A stretch of DNA of 64,000 bases from Salinisphaera sp. G21_0 (lineage in GTDB: Bacteria > Pseudomonadota > Gammaproteobacteria > Pseudomonadales > Endozoicomonadaceae), in the NCBI RefSeq assembly GCF_017744115.1, contig NZ_JAGHQW010000003.1, positions 1 through 64,000 on the forward strand, written 5' to 3'. The notes beneath the pieces are model-generated. The model was not told the DNA's origin and did not search any database. It was given only the letters and a program-made list of their open reading frames with translations. Shown here piece after piece: positions 44,037 through 53,608 of this stretch (position 1 is the stretch's first letter; every line of letters starts with the position of its first letter). The position numbers and the translations under genes were made by a program.

Positions 44037-44861
44037 ATGATTACAAAATGCCTCTTTCCTGTTGCCGGTTATGGCACACGTTTTTTGCCAGCCACCAAAT
44101 CCATGCCCAAGGAAATGCTGCCCATTGTCGATAAGCCGCTGATACAATACGGGGTAGAGGAGGCGATGGAAGCAGGATTAACGGATCTCGGTTTTGTTAA
44201 TGGCAGGAATAAGCGGGCGATACCGGATCACTTTGATATTAACTATGAACTGGAGGCGGAGATTGCCGGTAGTGGCAAGGAGGAGAAACTGTCGTCGATC
44301 CGGGATGTGATGTCTGCCTGTACCTTCTCATATACCCGGCAGAATCAGATGCTGGGGCTGGGGCATGCCATTGCCTGTGGCCAGACATTGATAGGTGATC
44401 AGCCCTTCGGTGTTATTCTGGCGGATGACCTTTGTGTCAACGATAAAGGTCCATCGGTGATGGCTCAGCTGGTCAATCTCTATAAACAGTTCCGGTGTAC
44501 GATTCTTGCGGTACAGGAAGTGCCTGCGGCAGAAACCGAAAAGTATGGAGTGATTGCCGGGGAGGCCCTGGATGAGCATTTGATCCGGGTGACGGATATG
44601 GTGGAAAAACCTGCGCCTTCAGAGGCTCCCAGTAATCTTGCGGTGATTGGCCGTTACGTTCTGACCCCTGATATCTTTGACATTATTGCCAACACCGAGG
44701 CGGGAAAAAACGGTGAGGTACAACTGACAGATGCCATTTTGTCTCAGGCCAGAAGTGGTTGTGTGATTGCCTGTAAATTTCAGGGCAGGCGATTTGACTG
44801 TGGCAGTATGGGTGGCTTTGTCGAGGCCACTAATGCCATTTATCAAAAACGTTTTGGCTGA
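44037..44861 (+). CDS. galU: UTP-glucose-1-phosphate uridylyltransferase
   Basis: 274 residues. The nucleotide-binding GYGTRFLPATKSMPKEMLPI (about 10-29), then the YGVIAGEALDE and MVEKP blocks and KFQGRRFDCGSMGGFVEAT near the end, are standard for GalU. It makes UDP-glucose from UTP and glucose-1-phosphate. A ggag site lies 8 bases before the ATG. It heads an operon with the HAD phosphatase (15 bases) and glucosyl-3-phosphoglycerate synthase, so it may feed UDP-glucose to that pathway, while also serving envelope sugars. The gene lies just to the right of the tandem repeats. Organisms often have a second galU elsewhere. Confidence 0.95.
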   Translation: MITKCLFPVAGYGTRFLPATKSMPKEMLPIVDKPLIQYGVEEAMEAGLTDLGFVNGRNKRAIPDHFDINYELEAEIAGSGKEEKLSSIRDVMSACTFSYTRQNQMLGLGHAIACGQTLIGDQPFGVILADDLCVNDKGPSVMAQLVNLYKQFRCTILAVQEVPAAETEKYGVIAGEALDEHLIRVTDMVEKPAPSEAPSNLAVIGRYVLTPDIFDIIANTEAGKNGEVQLTDAILSQARSGCVIACKFQGRRFDCGSMGGFVEATNAIYQKRFG

Positions 44862-44876
44862 GCGGATGGTTTATTG

Positions 44877-45686
44877 ATGGCAGCAACAGCGCCGAGAATA
44901 CTGATTTTTACCGATCTTGATGGCTCCCTTCTGGATCATCATGACTATGGCTGGGCAGCCGCTCAACCTGCCCTGGAATTGCTGGTTGAGCGTGAAATAC
45001 CGGTGATTTTTAACACCAGTAAAACGCTGGAAGAGGTGCTTGTTATTCAGCGACAGATGGGAATTGATCAGCCATTTATCAGTGAAAATGGCATGGTGAC
45101 GACGATCCCGGCGGATTATTTTCGGGATTCCTGTGAGCGTACCCACTTTTTTCATGGTCAGCCTTATCGCAGCATACGGCGAATTTTATCCAATATCCGG
45201 CATCAACATGGTTTCAGGTTTACCGGCTTTGGTGATCTGACCGAGGATCAGGTGGCAGAAGTTACCGGGTTATCAATCGATGAGGCTGGTAAAGCCATTG
45301 CCCGAAAGGCCAGTGAGCCGGTGATCTGGCGTGATGGTGATGCAGAATTGCGGGAGTTTGTCAGGTTGCTTGAATCGCAAGGGCTTTATCTGACCAGAGG
45401 AGGGCGCTTTTATCATGTTTCCGGGAAAGGGAGTAAAGGGCTGGCTTTGCAGGCATTACTGCAAAGGTATCAGCAGGAATTTCCGGAAGAGACCTGGCAA
45501 ACCTGTGCGCTTGGGGATGGGATAAACGACTTGCCGATGCTGGAGGCGGCCGATTATCCGGTGCTTATCCGGTCGGAGCATGGTCAGGCACCGGATGTGA
45601 GTCATTTGGTGAATGTTGTCAAAACCCGCAGCGTCGGCCCTCAGGGCTGGAATCAGACCATACTCGACTTGTTTGGCAAGTCATAA
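44877..45686 (+). CDS. HAD phosphatase, mannosyl/glucosyl-3-phosphoglycerate phosphatase type
   Basis: 269 residues of the Cof-type HAD group with the MPGP subfamily signature: ILIFTDLDGSLLDHHDYGW holds the DxD nucleophile, NTSKTLEEV the Ser/Thr and Lys region, and ALGDGINDLPML the Mg2+-binding aspartates. It should remove phosphate from glucosyl-3-phosphoglycerate to give glucosylglycerate. I start at the ATG at 44877 after a TTG. The synthase gene follows after 32 bases. The substrate is inferred from the neighbour; mannosyl-3-phosphoglycerate is an alternative. Confidence 0.9.
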   Translation: MAATAPRILIFTDLDGSLLDHHDYGWAAAQPALELLVEREIPVIFNTSKTLEEVLVIQRQMGIDQPFISENGMVTTIPADYFRDSCERTHFFHGQPYRSIRRILSNIRHQHGFRFTGFGDLTEDQVAEVTGLSIDEAGKAIARKASEPVIWRDGDAELREFVRLLESQGLYLTRGGRFYHVSGKGSKGLALQALLQRYQQEFPEETWQTCALGDGINDLPMLEAADYPVLIRSEHGQAPDVSHLVNVVKTRSVGPQGWNQTILDLFGKS

Positions 45687-45718
45687 AATCACTTTCAAGA
45701 GTAGAAAAAGGGTAGGGA

Positions 45719-46939
45719 ATGGGTGACTTTTATCAGAATGGCATAATTACCAATTTTCACAATCTGAGAGTTCGGTCAACCGACGATATGGAGCGTGACC
45801 TGCTGGCATTTTCCCGCCAGCGTCCCATGTCACTGGTCTTGCCTTCATTGTTTTCAGAATTGGAAGGGCCTGCCCTGGGGCATATTGTCGAAGAGTTGAG
45901 TCAGGTGCGCTATCTCTCTGAAATAGTGATTGGCCTTGATCGCGCTGATCAGGAGCAGTTTGCCTATGCCAGGGATTTCTTTGGACGGCTGGATCAGCAT
46001 CACCGTATTCTCTGGCAGGATGGGCCAAGGTTGCAGGCAATTGATGCCCTGCTGGCTGCAAAGGGGCTGGCGCCGAAAGAGCCCGGGAAGGGTAGGAATG
46101 TCTGGTATTGCTACGGCTATGTGCTGGCATCGGCAAAGTCAGAAGCCGTGGCGCTCCATGACTGCGATATTGTGACCTATCAGCGGGATCTGCTGGCCAG
46201 GCTGCTCTATCCGGTTGCTAATCCCGCCTTCAGCTACGACTTCTGCAAAGGCTACTATGCGCGAATCGCTAACAATAAGTTAAATGGCCGGGTCAGCCGT
46301 CTGCTGGTTACGCCCCTTTTGCGGGCGCTGAAAAAGATTCTCGGGCCGATGGAGTATCTCGAATATCTGGATAGCTTTCGTTATCCCCTGGCAGGTGAAT
46401 TCTCCATGAGAACCAGTGTCTTTAACGATATCCGGATTCCCAGTGACTGGGGGCTGGAGATTGGCGTGTTATCGGAGGTTAAGCGCAATTACTCCAGTAA
46501 GCGGCTCTGTCAGGTGGATATTGCGGATATTTATGATCATAAGCATCAGCCGCTGTCTGAAGGGGATGTCAGTCGTGGGTTGTCGAAAATGAGTCATGAC
46601 ATCATCAAGGCGATTTTCCGCAAACTGGCCACCAATGGTGTTCAGTTTAATACCGAGACCTTCAGGACCATCAAGGCGACCTACTACCGGGTGGCCCTGG
46701 ACTTTATTGAATCCTACTATGATGACGCCATGATCAATGGTTTGCATGTGGATCGTGACAGTGAAGAGCGGGCTGTGGAGTTGTTTGCCAGGAATATCAT
46801 GGAAGCTGGTCAGCATTTTCTGGAAAACCCCATGGAGCGTCCCTTTATTCCCAGCTGGAACCGGGTTATGTCTGCTGTTCCGGATATATTGGAGCGACTT
46901 TATGATGCGGTGGAAGAGGATAACCAGCGTTTTGGCTGA
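45719..46939 (+). CDS. Glucosyl-3-phosphoglycerate synthase (GT81-type glycosyltransferase)
   Basis: 406 residues of the GT-A, GT81 group. A DxD-like motif (ALHDCDIVTY) binds the metal-sugar nucleotide, and NLRVRS and IGLDRADQEQF mark the N-terminal Rossmann part. The length is normal for bacterial GpgS. It transfers glucose from an NDP-glucose to 3-phosphoglycerate. With the phosphatase just upstream and the phosphorylase at 39903, synthesis and recycling of glucosylglycerate, a solute for salt or nitrogen stress, are both coded here. The ribosome binding site (aaagggtaggga) is close to the ATG. It is the last gene before rpsB. Confidence 0.88.
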   Translation: MGDFYQNGIITNFHNLRVRSTDDMERDLLAFSRQRPMSLVLPSLFSELEGPALGHIVEELSQVRYLSEIVIGLDRADQEQFAYARDFFGRLDQHHRILWQDGPRLQAIDALLAAKGLAPKEPGKGRNVWYCYGYVLASAKSEAVALHDCDIVTYQRDLLARLLYPVANPAFSYDFCKGYYARIANNKLNGRVSRLLVTPLLRALKKILGPMEYLEYLDSFRYPLAGEFSMRTSVFNDIRIPSDWGLEIGVLSEVKRNYSSKRLCQVDIADIYDHKHQPLSEGDVSRGLSKMSHDIIKAIFRKLATNGVQFNTETFRTIKATYYRVALDFIESYYDDAMINGLHVDRDSEERAVELFARNIMEAGQHFLENPMERPFIPSWNRVMSAVPDILERLYDAVEEDNQRFG

Positions 46940-47195
46940 TGGCAGAAAAAGTTTCGAAAATTGTTCGGGTATGGTATAAAGCGCCACTTGATTTCGAGAT
47001 GCGATTTCAAGATGGGGTACATGGCGGTTAGTCTCAGGACTGGCAGCATGGACTTCATTAAACTTAAGGTTGATAAAAGATCTCACATTCACCGACACAT
47101 GGTTCCGGGTGCCAGTTTTCAATCCTTTAAATGGATGATGATCTGGTCGAACACATGGGGTGTTTGGAGGCATAACCCTGAATCAGGAGATTCCC
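46940..47195 (+). promoter_or_regulatory. rpsB promoter and leader (probable S2 autoregulatory RNA)
   Basis: A TATAAA box lies at 46975-46980, 17 bases after a weak TTTCGA. The 200-base untranslated leader that would follow is typical of rpsB-tsf. Near its end, AACAC (47150-47154) pairs with GTGTT (47160-47164), and the loop ATGGG can pair with the ACCCT shortly after, giving a pseudoknot close to the ribosome binding site (caggaga). In gammaproteobacteria S2 represses its own mRNA through a conserved leader structure; this match is by shape, not by alignment. Confidence 0.6.
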
Positions 47196-47978
47196 ATGAC
47201 TCAAGTCACTATGCGTGACATGCTCAAGGCCGGCGTGCATTTCGGTCACCAGACCCGTTACTGGAACCCGAAGATGAACAAGTTCATCTTTGGTGCACGC
47301 AACCGAATTCATATCATTAACCTTGAGCACACCCTGCCTGCCTTTAATGGCGCTCTGCAGTTCATCGGTAAGCTGGCTGAAGGCAAGAACAAGGTCATGT
47401 TTGTTGGCACCAAGCGTGCTGCTGGCAAGATCATTCGTGAAGAAGCTGCTCGCTGTGGCATGCCTTACGTTGATCACCGCTGGTTGGGTGGTATGCTGAC
47501 TAACTACAAGACCATTCGCCAGTCCATCAAGCGTCTGCGTGATCTTGAAAGCCAGCGTGACGACGGTACTTTTGAAAAACTGACCAAGAAAGAAGCGCTG
47601 ATGCGCAGCCGTGATCTGGAAAAACTGGACCGCAGCCTGGGCGGTATCAAGGACATGGGCAGTCTGCCAGACGCTCTGTTCGTTATCGACGTTGAGCATG
47701 AGCGCATCGCCATCCAGGAAGCCAACAAGCTGGGTATTCCGGTTATTGGTATTGTGGATACCAACTCCAGCCCTGAAGGTGTGGACTACATCATTCCAGG
47801 TAACGATGATGCGATCCGTGCTATCCAGCTGTACCTGAAGGCTGCTGCTGATGTGATTCTGGAAGGTCGTGCCCGTGCGAGCACCGGTGCTGAAGACGAG
47901 TTCGTAGAAGTCGAAGAAGCACCAAAGGCTGAGGAAGCTCCCAAGTCTGAAGAAGCAGAAGGTTCTGAAGAAGCCTGA
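47196..47978 (+). CDS. rpsB: 30S ribosomal protein S2
   Basis: 260 residues starting [20 protein letters not shown] at the ATG at 47196, which follows a caggaga site; an upstream in-frame start at 47160 would add 12 residues lying in the leader hairpin and is unlikely. Conserved S2 blocks are present ([53 protein letters not shown]). The C-terminus is an acidic tail of Glu/Ala repeats ([17 protein letters not shown]) somewhat longer than in E. coli. S2 joins the 30S subunit last and docks S1. The terminator-attenuator at 48099 separates it from tsf. Confidence 0.99.
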   Translation: MTQVTMRDMLKAGVHFGHQTRYWNPKMNKFIFGARNRIHIINLEHTLPAFNGALQFIGKLAEGKNKVMFVGTKRAAGKIIREEAARCGMPYVDHRWLGGMLTNYKTIRQSIKRLRDLESQRDDGTFEKLTKKEALMRSRDLEKLDRSLGGIKDMGSLPDALFVIDVEHERIAIQEANKLGIPVIGIVDTNSSPEGVDYIIPGNDDAIRAIQLYLKAAADVILEGRARASTGAEDEFVEVEEAPKAEEAPKSEEAEGSEEA

Positions 47979-48098
47979 GGCTTTTGAAGAACCGGCTTCA
48001 GGCAGTATCTGATTTAGCTGGTCTTATGACTGGAGTGCAGACTTAGGGATTGTCCTGCATAAATAACAGATACTGTTTGCCGATTTTGGAAAAGAGTA

Positions 48099-48122
48099 AG
48101 GGGGCTTTGCCCCCTTTTTTTC
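48099..48122 (+). terminator. Terminator / attenuator between rpsB and tsf
   Basis: agggggc-ttt-gccccct followed by seven or so T residues is a strong Rho-independent terminator shape. Since tsf has no obvious strong promoter of its own, it probably acts as a partial terminator that lowers tsf expression, as in other gammaproteobacteria. Confidence 0.9.
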
Positions 48123-48202
48123 CGATGTACAGATAACTATTCTTTTATGCCGCTGTTATTGATGGTGGCATAAAAAGACTGTCAATTTGCGAGGAATCAA
48201 CC

Positions 48203-49063
48203 ATGGCAGCTATTAGTGCAGCACTGGTAAAAGAACTGCGTGAGCGTACTGGCCTGGGCATGATGGAGTGCAAAAAAGCACTGGTTGAAGCACAGGGTGA
48301 CATTGAAGTAGCAATCGAAGAAATGCGTAAGTCCGGTCAGGCAAAAGCTGCCAAGAAAGCCGGTCGTATCGCAGCAGAAGGTATTGTAGCCGTTAAAGTG
48401 GCTGACGATGCCAGCTTTGGTGTACTGGTTGAAGTCAACAGTGAAACTGACTTCGTAGCCCGTGATGATAACTTCCTGAACTTCGTTCAGCAGGTGGTTG
48501 GCGCTGCTTTTGCCCGTAAAGAAGCTGACGTTAACGCGCTGATGGAAGGCGAGCTGGAAGAAGCCCGTCAGGCGCTGGTTCAGAAGATCGGTGAAAACAT
48601 CGGTGTTCGCCGTATCGCTATCGTTGAAGGCGGCGTGATTGGCTCATACGTTCACGGTAACAACCGTATCGCTGTTCTGACCAAACTGGAAGGTGGTGAT
48701 ACTGAACTGGCTCGTGATATCGCCATGCACGTTGCGGCTGTTAACCCACAGGTGGTTAACAAGGAAGATATGCCGGCTGAACTGGTAGAGAAAGAGAAAG
48801 AGATCTTCCAGGCTCAGGCTGAACAGTCTGGCAAGCCAGCCAATATCATCGAGAAGATGATTGAAGGTCGTATCAGCAAGTTCCTGGCAGAAAGCAGCCT
48901 GGTTGAACAGCCTTTCGTTAAAGATCCTGATACCACTGTTGGTGCACTGGCCAGGAAAGCTGGCGCTACTGTATCCAGCTTCGTACGTTTCGAAGTGGGT
49001 GAAGGTATCGAGAAAGAAGAAGTGGACTTCGCTGCTGAAGTCCGCGCTCAGGCAGGACTGTAA
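48203..49063 (+). CDS. tsf: Elongation factor Ts
   Basis: 286 residues, close to E. coli EF-Ts (283). The N-terminal domain [20 protein letters not shown] and the [13 protein letters not shown] core that inserts into EF-Tu are clear. It exchanges GDP for GTP on EF-Tu. A ggaatcaacc site precedes the ATG. A hairpin terminator follows at 49081-49106. Confidence 0.99.
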   Translation: MAAISAALVKELRERTGLGMMECKKALVEAQGDIEVAIEEMRKSGQAKAAKKAGRIAAEGIVAVKVADDASFGVLVEVNSETDFVARDDNFLNFVQQVVGAAFARKEADVNALMEGELEEARQALVQKIGENIGVRRIAIVEGGVIGSYVHGNNRIAVLTKLEGGDTELARDIAMHVAAVNPQVVNKEDMPAELVEKEKEIFQAQAEQSGKPANIIEKMIEGRISKFLAESSLVEQPFVKDPDTTVGALARKAGATVSSFVRFEVGEGIEKEEVDFAAEVRAQAGL

Positions 49064-49080
49064 TAACCAGGAGCCTCCCG

Positions 49081-49106
49081 GGCCAGCCCATTGGGTTGGC
49101 CTTTTC
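49081..49106 (+). terminator. Rho-independent terminator after tsf
   Basis: ggccagcccattgggttggcc followed by tttt: a 10-pair stem with one mismatch and a short loop, 17 bases after the tsf stop. It separates rpsB-tsf from pyrH. Confidence 0.85.
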
Positions 49107-49329
49107 ATGTCTATCCATAGCTGATGGTTGATTTTCAGGTTTTCTTCATGGGAAAGTTTCATGGACAAGAATGTCAACTGTCAGAACACATCAACTCGCT
49201 GGCTGATTGATCAGAGCAGATCATTTTCGTCCAGACGGTTCATCGAATGCAGCTTTCATGGCTGGTCTCCAGATGGCAGCGCATTTGCGGGATGTGTGTA
49301 ATTTAGCCAACCAGACTCGGAAACTGAAC

Positions 49330-50061
49330 ATGCCGGCAAGTGATAGTCAACCGAAATATAAACGTATACTGCTGAAGCTCAGCGGTGAAGCTCTGCAGGG
49401 CGAGGGTGAGTTTGGTATTGATCCCAGGGTCCTGGATCGAATGGCCCTGGAAATTGGTCAGTTAGTAGGGATCGGTGTACAGGTTGGTATCGTTATCGGC
49501 GGTGGAAACCTCTTCCGTGGCGCTGCGCTGAGTGCCGCAGGCCTGGACCGGGTCACCGGTGATCACATGGGCATGCTGGCAACCGTGATGAATGCCCTTG
49601 CCCTGCGTGATGCCCTGGAACGCTCCAATATCAATACCCGGGTGATGTCAGCCATTCCCATGAGTGGTGTTGTGGAGCATTATGATCATCGTCGTGCCGT
49701 GCGGTACCTCAACTCTGGCGATGTGGTGATTTTTTCTGCTGGTACCGGAAATCCATTTTTTACCACTGACTCTGCGGCCTGTCTGAGAGGCATTGAAGTG
49801 GGCGTTGATATCGTTCTCAAGGCCACCAAGGTTGACGGTGTCTATGATAAAGATCCGGTAAAGCATTCTGATGCGGTTAAATTTGATCAGCTGACCTATG
49901 ATGATGTCCTGGCTCGCAAGCTGGGCGTTATGGATTTAACGGCGATTTGCCTGGTGCGCGACCAGCAGATGCCTGTCCGGGTGTTTAATATGAACAAATC
50001 CGGCGCTCTGTTAAATCTTGTGGTTGGCGGTAATGAAGGAACACTGGTAAACGGGGGTTAA
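49330..50061 (+). CDS. pyrH: UMP kinase
   Basis: 243 residues from the ATG at 49330 ([20 protein letters not shown]); upstream codons to 49207 are in frame but unlike the family. Typical blocks are [46 protein letters not shown] and DGVYDKDP. PyrH phosphorylates UMP to UDP and is hexameric and GTP-regulated in bacteria. Its stop overlaps the first possible start of frr by one base. Confidence 0.98.
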   Translation: MPASDSQPKYKRILLKLSGEALQGEGEFGIDPRVLDRMALEIGQLVGIGVQVGIVIGGGNLFRGAALSAAGLDRVTGDHMGMLATVMNALALRDALERSNINTRVMSAIPMSGVVEHYDHRRAVRYLNSGDVVIFSAGTGNPFFTTDSAACLRGIEVGVDIVLKATKVDGVYDKDPVKHSDAVKFDQLTYDDVLARKLGVMDLTAICLVRDQQMPVRVFNMNKSGALLNLVVGGNEGTLVNGG

Positions 50062-50063
50062 TG

Positions 50064-50621
50064 ATGATCAATGAGATTAAAGATGATGCCAAAGAGCGTA
50101 TGGGCAAAACCATTGAATCGTTGACGGTTGCCTTCAACAAGATTCGTACCGGTCGTGCCCATCCAAGTCTTCTGGATGGCATTAAGGTGTCTTACTACGG
50201 TTCAGAAACACCACTGAGTCAGATGGCTAACATTTCTGTTGAAGACGGTCGTACGCTGGCAGTACGTGTCTGGGAAAGACAGATTGTGCCTGATGTTGAA
50301 AAGGCGATTCTGAAGTCTGACCTGGGGCTGAACCCTTCGACTGCCGGTGAAGTTATTCGTATTCCTCTGCCACCGCTGACCGAAGAGACCCGCAAGGGCT
50401 ATATTCGTCAGGCGCGTCAGGATGCGGAAAACGCCCGCATTGCTATCCGCAATATTCGCCGTGATGCACTGGCTGATATTAAAGAGCTGGAAAAGGAAAA
50501 AGAGATCAGCGAAGACGACGAGCGTCGTGGGCAGGATGATGTTCAGAAGCTGACTGATCAGTTTATTGCTGAAGTTGATAAAAATCTTTCTGTTAAGGAA
50601 GAAGATTTAATGGCGATCTAA
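50064..50621 (+). CDS. frr: Ribosome recycling factor
   Basis: 185 residues starting [20 protein letters not shown], the exact length of E. coli RRF; an ATG one codon upstream overlaps the pyrH stop. [16 protein letters not shown] and [20 protein letters not shown] mark the family, and the long three-helix bundle ends KEEDLMAI. It splits the post-termination ribosome with EF-G. It is translationally coupled to pyrH. Confidence 0.99.
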   Translation: MINEIKDDAKERMGKTIESLTVAFNKIRTGRAHPSLLDGIKVSYYGSETPLSQMANISVEDGRTLAVRVWERQIVPDVEKAILKSDLGLNPSTAGEVIRIPLPPLTEETRKGYIRQARQDAENARIAIRNIRRDALADIKELEKEKEISEDDERRGQDDVQKLTDQFIAEVDKNLSVKEEDLMAI

Positions 50622-50813
50622 TGGCTGGCTGTACTGAATTGCAGTTATTGTCTTGTCTGGTATGTCAGGCAGAATCCAGGTGGTAATGACTGCAATATTT
50701 CAGGCGTCAGCTGTCTTATGATGCTTTGTGGGAGCTTGCTTTTTACGGCGGGCTCCTGCAAGGTTCTACTGTTACATTTTTTTTACCTGCCAATTTTCAG
50801 ATCGTCTTAATCC

Positions 50814-51593
50814 ATGGCCAATACATCGTTACAGGGAAAAAGCGGCATTCAGGGAGTTCCGCCAGAGAGGCTGCCGCGCCATGTGGCTATCATTCTTGAT
50901 GGGAACAACCGCTGGGCCAAAAGGAAACACCTGCCCGGACTCGCCGGACATCGCGCGGGTGTTAACCGGGTTCGTGAGGTGGTTGAAGCCTGCGATGAAC
51001 AGGGTGTTGAAGTGCTCACGCTGTTTGCGTTTAGCAGCGAGAACTGGAGTCGGCCGGTCATTGAAGTGAATGGCCTGATGCGCCTGTTCCTGGGGGTTCT
51101 CAAGCGAGAGGCTCGACGGATGCAGAAAAAACGCATCCGGTTGAAGGTCATTGGCGACATTACCCGATTCAGTCCTGAAATTCAGAAGTATATTCAAGAA
51201 GTAGAAACGCTCACTGCCAATGATTATTCAGTGACCCTGGTCATTGCTGCCAACTATGGCGGCAGGTGGGATATCGCTTCTGCTGCGAGGCTACTGGCTG
51301 AAAAAGTGGCGCGTGGTGAGCTTGATGCTAAAAATATTGATGAGTTTGCCATTGAACAGCATCTCAGTACGTCGGGTTTGCCTGCCCCTGATCTATTGAT
51401 TCGTACCAGTGGTGAACAGCGAATCAGTAACTTTCTATTGTGGCAATGTGCTTACAGTGAGTTTTATTTTACCGACACCCTGTGGCCGGATTTTGGCCGT
51501 AATGAATTACAGCAGGCCCTGCTGAGCTACGCCCGTCGCCAGCGACGGTTTGGCAAAACCAGCGAGCAAGTGGAGGCTGAAACACTGTGCTGA
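50814..51593 (+). CDS. uppS: Undecaprenyl diphosphate synthase (cis-prenyltransferase)
   Basis: 259 residues. AIILDGNNRWAKRKHLPGLA carries the catalytic Asp29, and LTLFAFSSENWSRP, LIRTSGEQRISNFLLWQ and YSEFYF the substrate-binding blocks. It makes the C55 carrier lipid for peptidoglycan and O-antigen. Its C-terminus has the short tail SEQVEAETLC, overlapping cdsA by 7 bases. The 192-base gap after frr has no gene; a GGAGC/GCTCC hairpin at about 50730-50757 is followed by no clear T run. Confidence 0.98.
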   Translation: MANTSLQGKSGIQGVPPERLPRHVAIILDGNNRWAKRKHLPGLAGHRAGVNRVREVVEACDEQGVEVLTLFAFSSENWSRPVIEVNGLMRLFLGVLKREARRMQKKRIRLKVIGDITRFSPEIQKYIQEVETLTANDYSVTLVIAANYGGRWDIASAARLLAEKVARGELDAKNIDEFAIEQHLSTSGLPAPDLLIRTSGEQRISNFLLWQCAYSEFYFTDTLWPDFGRNELQQALLSYARRQRRFGKTSEQVEAETLC

Positions 51594-52390
51594 AAGAAAG
51601 AATTATAACTGCTGTCATATTGGCACCAGTGGCGCTGGCAGGCGTGTTTTTATTACCGTTAACCGGTTTTGGCTTGTTTATTGCCGCTATTATTATGCTG
51701 GCGGCTTGGGAATGGGCAAACCTTTCCGGTTTTGAACAGCGATCTGTACGTCTGTTCTATGCGCTGGCTATTGGTGTTTTTTGTGTTCTGACACTTTTTT
51801 TACCGTCCTCTCTGATTCTTGGTCTGGCTGTTGTCTGGTGGCTGGTCGCTTTCATCCTTGTCAGGCAATATCCCCAGAGCCGGTGTTGGCTTGAGAGCAG
51901 GCCCCTTAGATTATTGATGGGGTTGCTGACTCTGGTGCCCCCATGGCTGGGACTTTATGAACTCAAGCAAATGCCAGACTCAGCCTGGTTGATCGTTACT
52001 CTCCTGGTGATGGTCTGGGCGGCAGACTGTGGCGCTTATTTTGCGGGCAAGCGTTTTGGTAAAACAAAGCTTATTGAGCGGGTCAGCCCGAAAAAGACGC
52101 TGGAAGGATTGGTCGGGGGATTGCTGTTTTCAGTGCTGATTGCAAGTATTGTGACGTTGTTTGGCAGTGTCAGCTTTTTTCAGGGGGTATCATTGTTGAT
52201 TCTCACCATACTGACCGTTCTGGTTTCCGTTCTGGGCGATCTTTGGGAAAGTGTTTTGAAGCGTTACCGGGGGGTTAAGGACAGCGGAAGCCTGCTGCCA
52301 GGTCATGGTGGTGTGCTTGATCGAATTGATAGCCTGACTGCAGCCGTTCCGATATTTACTCTTTATGTCATGATAGTCAGGGGTATATAG
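51587..52390 (+). CDS. cdsA: Phosphatidate cytidylyltransferase
   Basis: 267 residues with about eight membrane helices. The CDP-diglyceride synthase signature is near the C-terminus: LGDLWESVLKRYRGVKDSGS then LLPGHGGVLDRIDSL. It makes CDP-diacylglycerol for phospholipid synthesis in the inner membrane. The GTG start (MLKERIITAVILAPVA) lies within the uppS end. The position between uppS and dxr is standard. Confidence 0.98.
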   Translation: MLKERIITAVILAPVALAGVFLLPLTGFGLFIAAIIMLAAWEWANLSGFEQRSVRLFYALAIGVFCVLTLFLPSSLILGLAVVWWLVAFILVRQYPQSRCWLESRPLRLLMGLLTLVPPWLGLYELKQMPDSAWLIVTLLVMVWAADCGAYFAGKRFGKTKLIERVSPKKTLEGLVGGLLFSVLIASIVTLFGSVSFFQGVSLLILTILTVLVSVLGDLWESVLKRYRGVKDSGSLLPGHGGVLDRIDSLTAAVPIFTLYVMIVRGI

Positions 52391-52393
52391 GTC

Positions 52394-53608
52394 ATGACTG
52401 CATTATGCTCTCAATCCGACAGACAACGGGTTTGTGTGTTGGGATCCACGGGATCCATTGGCAAAAGTACTTTGGATGTTATTGCGCGGAACCCGGACCA
52501 ATACAGCGTGCATTCTTTAGTAGCGGGCAGAAATGCGGATGTTATGCTGGAGCAGGCACGTCGGTTTCGTCCGCAGTATATTGTTATGGCGGATGAACAG
52601 GCAGCCAATAAGCTCAGGGCAGGTCTTCAGTCTGAAGGTCTGCGCATTTCCGTTGAGTCCGGCCTGGACGCCATGAACCAGGTGGCGGCGGATGGCGATG
52701 TCGATGTGGTTATGGCGGCCATTGTCGGTGCTGCAGGGTTATCGCCAACCATGGCTGCGGTTCGTGCCGGAAAAAAAATACTCCTGGCCAACAAGGAAAC
52801 GCTGGTGATGACCGGTGCCTTATTCATGGATGCGGTTAAGGCATCTGGTTCTGTTCTCCTTCCTATTGATAGTGAGCATAACGCCATTTTTCAGTGCCTG
52901 CCTGCTGATCACCACAGGGGGCTTGAGCGGGTAGGGGTCAGGCGAATATTGCTGACCGCTTCCGGCGGTCCATTCCGACAGTCTCCGGTAGAAAGTTTTG
53001 TCGCTGTGACGCCTGAACAGGCCTGTGCCCATCCAAACTGGAGTATGGGACGTAAAATTTCGGTGGACTCTGCCACGATGATGAATAAAGGGCTTGAGTT
53101 TATTGAAGCGTGCTGGCTGTTTGATGCCCGTCCCGAGCAGATAGAGGTGGTGGTTCATCCGCAAAGCATTATCCACTCAATGGTGGATTATGAGGATGGC
53201 TCGGTACTTGCCCAGATGGGTAATCCGGACATGAGAACGCCCATTGCCCATGCCCTGGCATGGCCGGGAAGAATAGCATCCGGCGTTGCTCCCCTGTCTC
53301 TGACCGAGATCGCCAGACTGGACTTCTATGCGCCGGACATGATGCGTTACCGTTGTTTGAAGCTGGCCCAGGACGTGGCGCGCAGCGGTGGTACAGCGGC
53401 TGCTATGCTCAATGCGGCCAATGAAATTGCCGTTGATGCATTTCTGGAACGTAAACTGCGTTTTGATCGCATACCTGAAGTTATTAATGCCACATTGCAG
53501 ACCTTACCGGTCATGAATGCCGGCGACATAGATCAAGTGCTGGAAGCTGACAGGGAAGCCCGCTATCTGGCCCGGAAACAGGTTTCACAAATGCAGGGTG
53601 TTGCATGA
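52394..53608 (+). CDS. dxr: 1-deoxy-D-xylulose 5-phosphate reductoisomerase
   Basis: 404 residues. [14 protein letters not shown] is the NADPH-binding loop, [12 protein letters not shown] and [13 protein letters not shown] the metal and substrate residues, and [20 protein letters not shown] the flexible-loop and ligand region. It is the second step of the MEP isoprenoid pathway, feeding uppS. The stop overlaps the rseP start (ATGA). Confidence 0.99.
   Translation: MTALCSQSDRQRVCVLGSTGSIGKSTLDVIARNPDQYSVHSLVAGRNADVMLEQARRFRPQYIVMADEQAANKLRAGLQSEGLRISVESGLDAMNQVAADGDVDVVMAAIVGAAGLSPTMAAVRAGKKILLANKETLVMTGALFMDAVKASGSVLLPIDSEHNAIFQCLPADHHRGLERVGVRRILLTASGGPFRQSPVESFVAVTPEQACAHPNWSMGRKISVDSATMMNKGLEFIEACWLFDARPEQIEVVVHPQSIIHSMVDYEDGSVLAQMGNPDMRTPIAHALAWPGRIASGVAPLSLTEIARLDFYAPDMMRYRCLKLAQDVARSGGTAAAMLNAANEIAVDAFLERKLRFDRIPEVINATLQTLPVMNAGDIDQVLEADREARYLARKQVSQMQGVA

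Noticed and set aside
46469-47173. Minus-strand frame of 234 codons opposite the synthase gene and rpsB leader
   Set aside because: Antisense to a well-supported gene and to a leader RNA; no motif.
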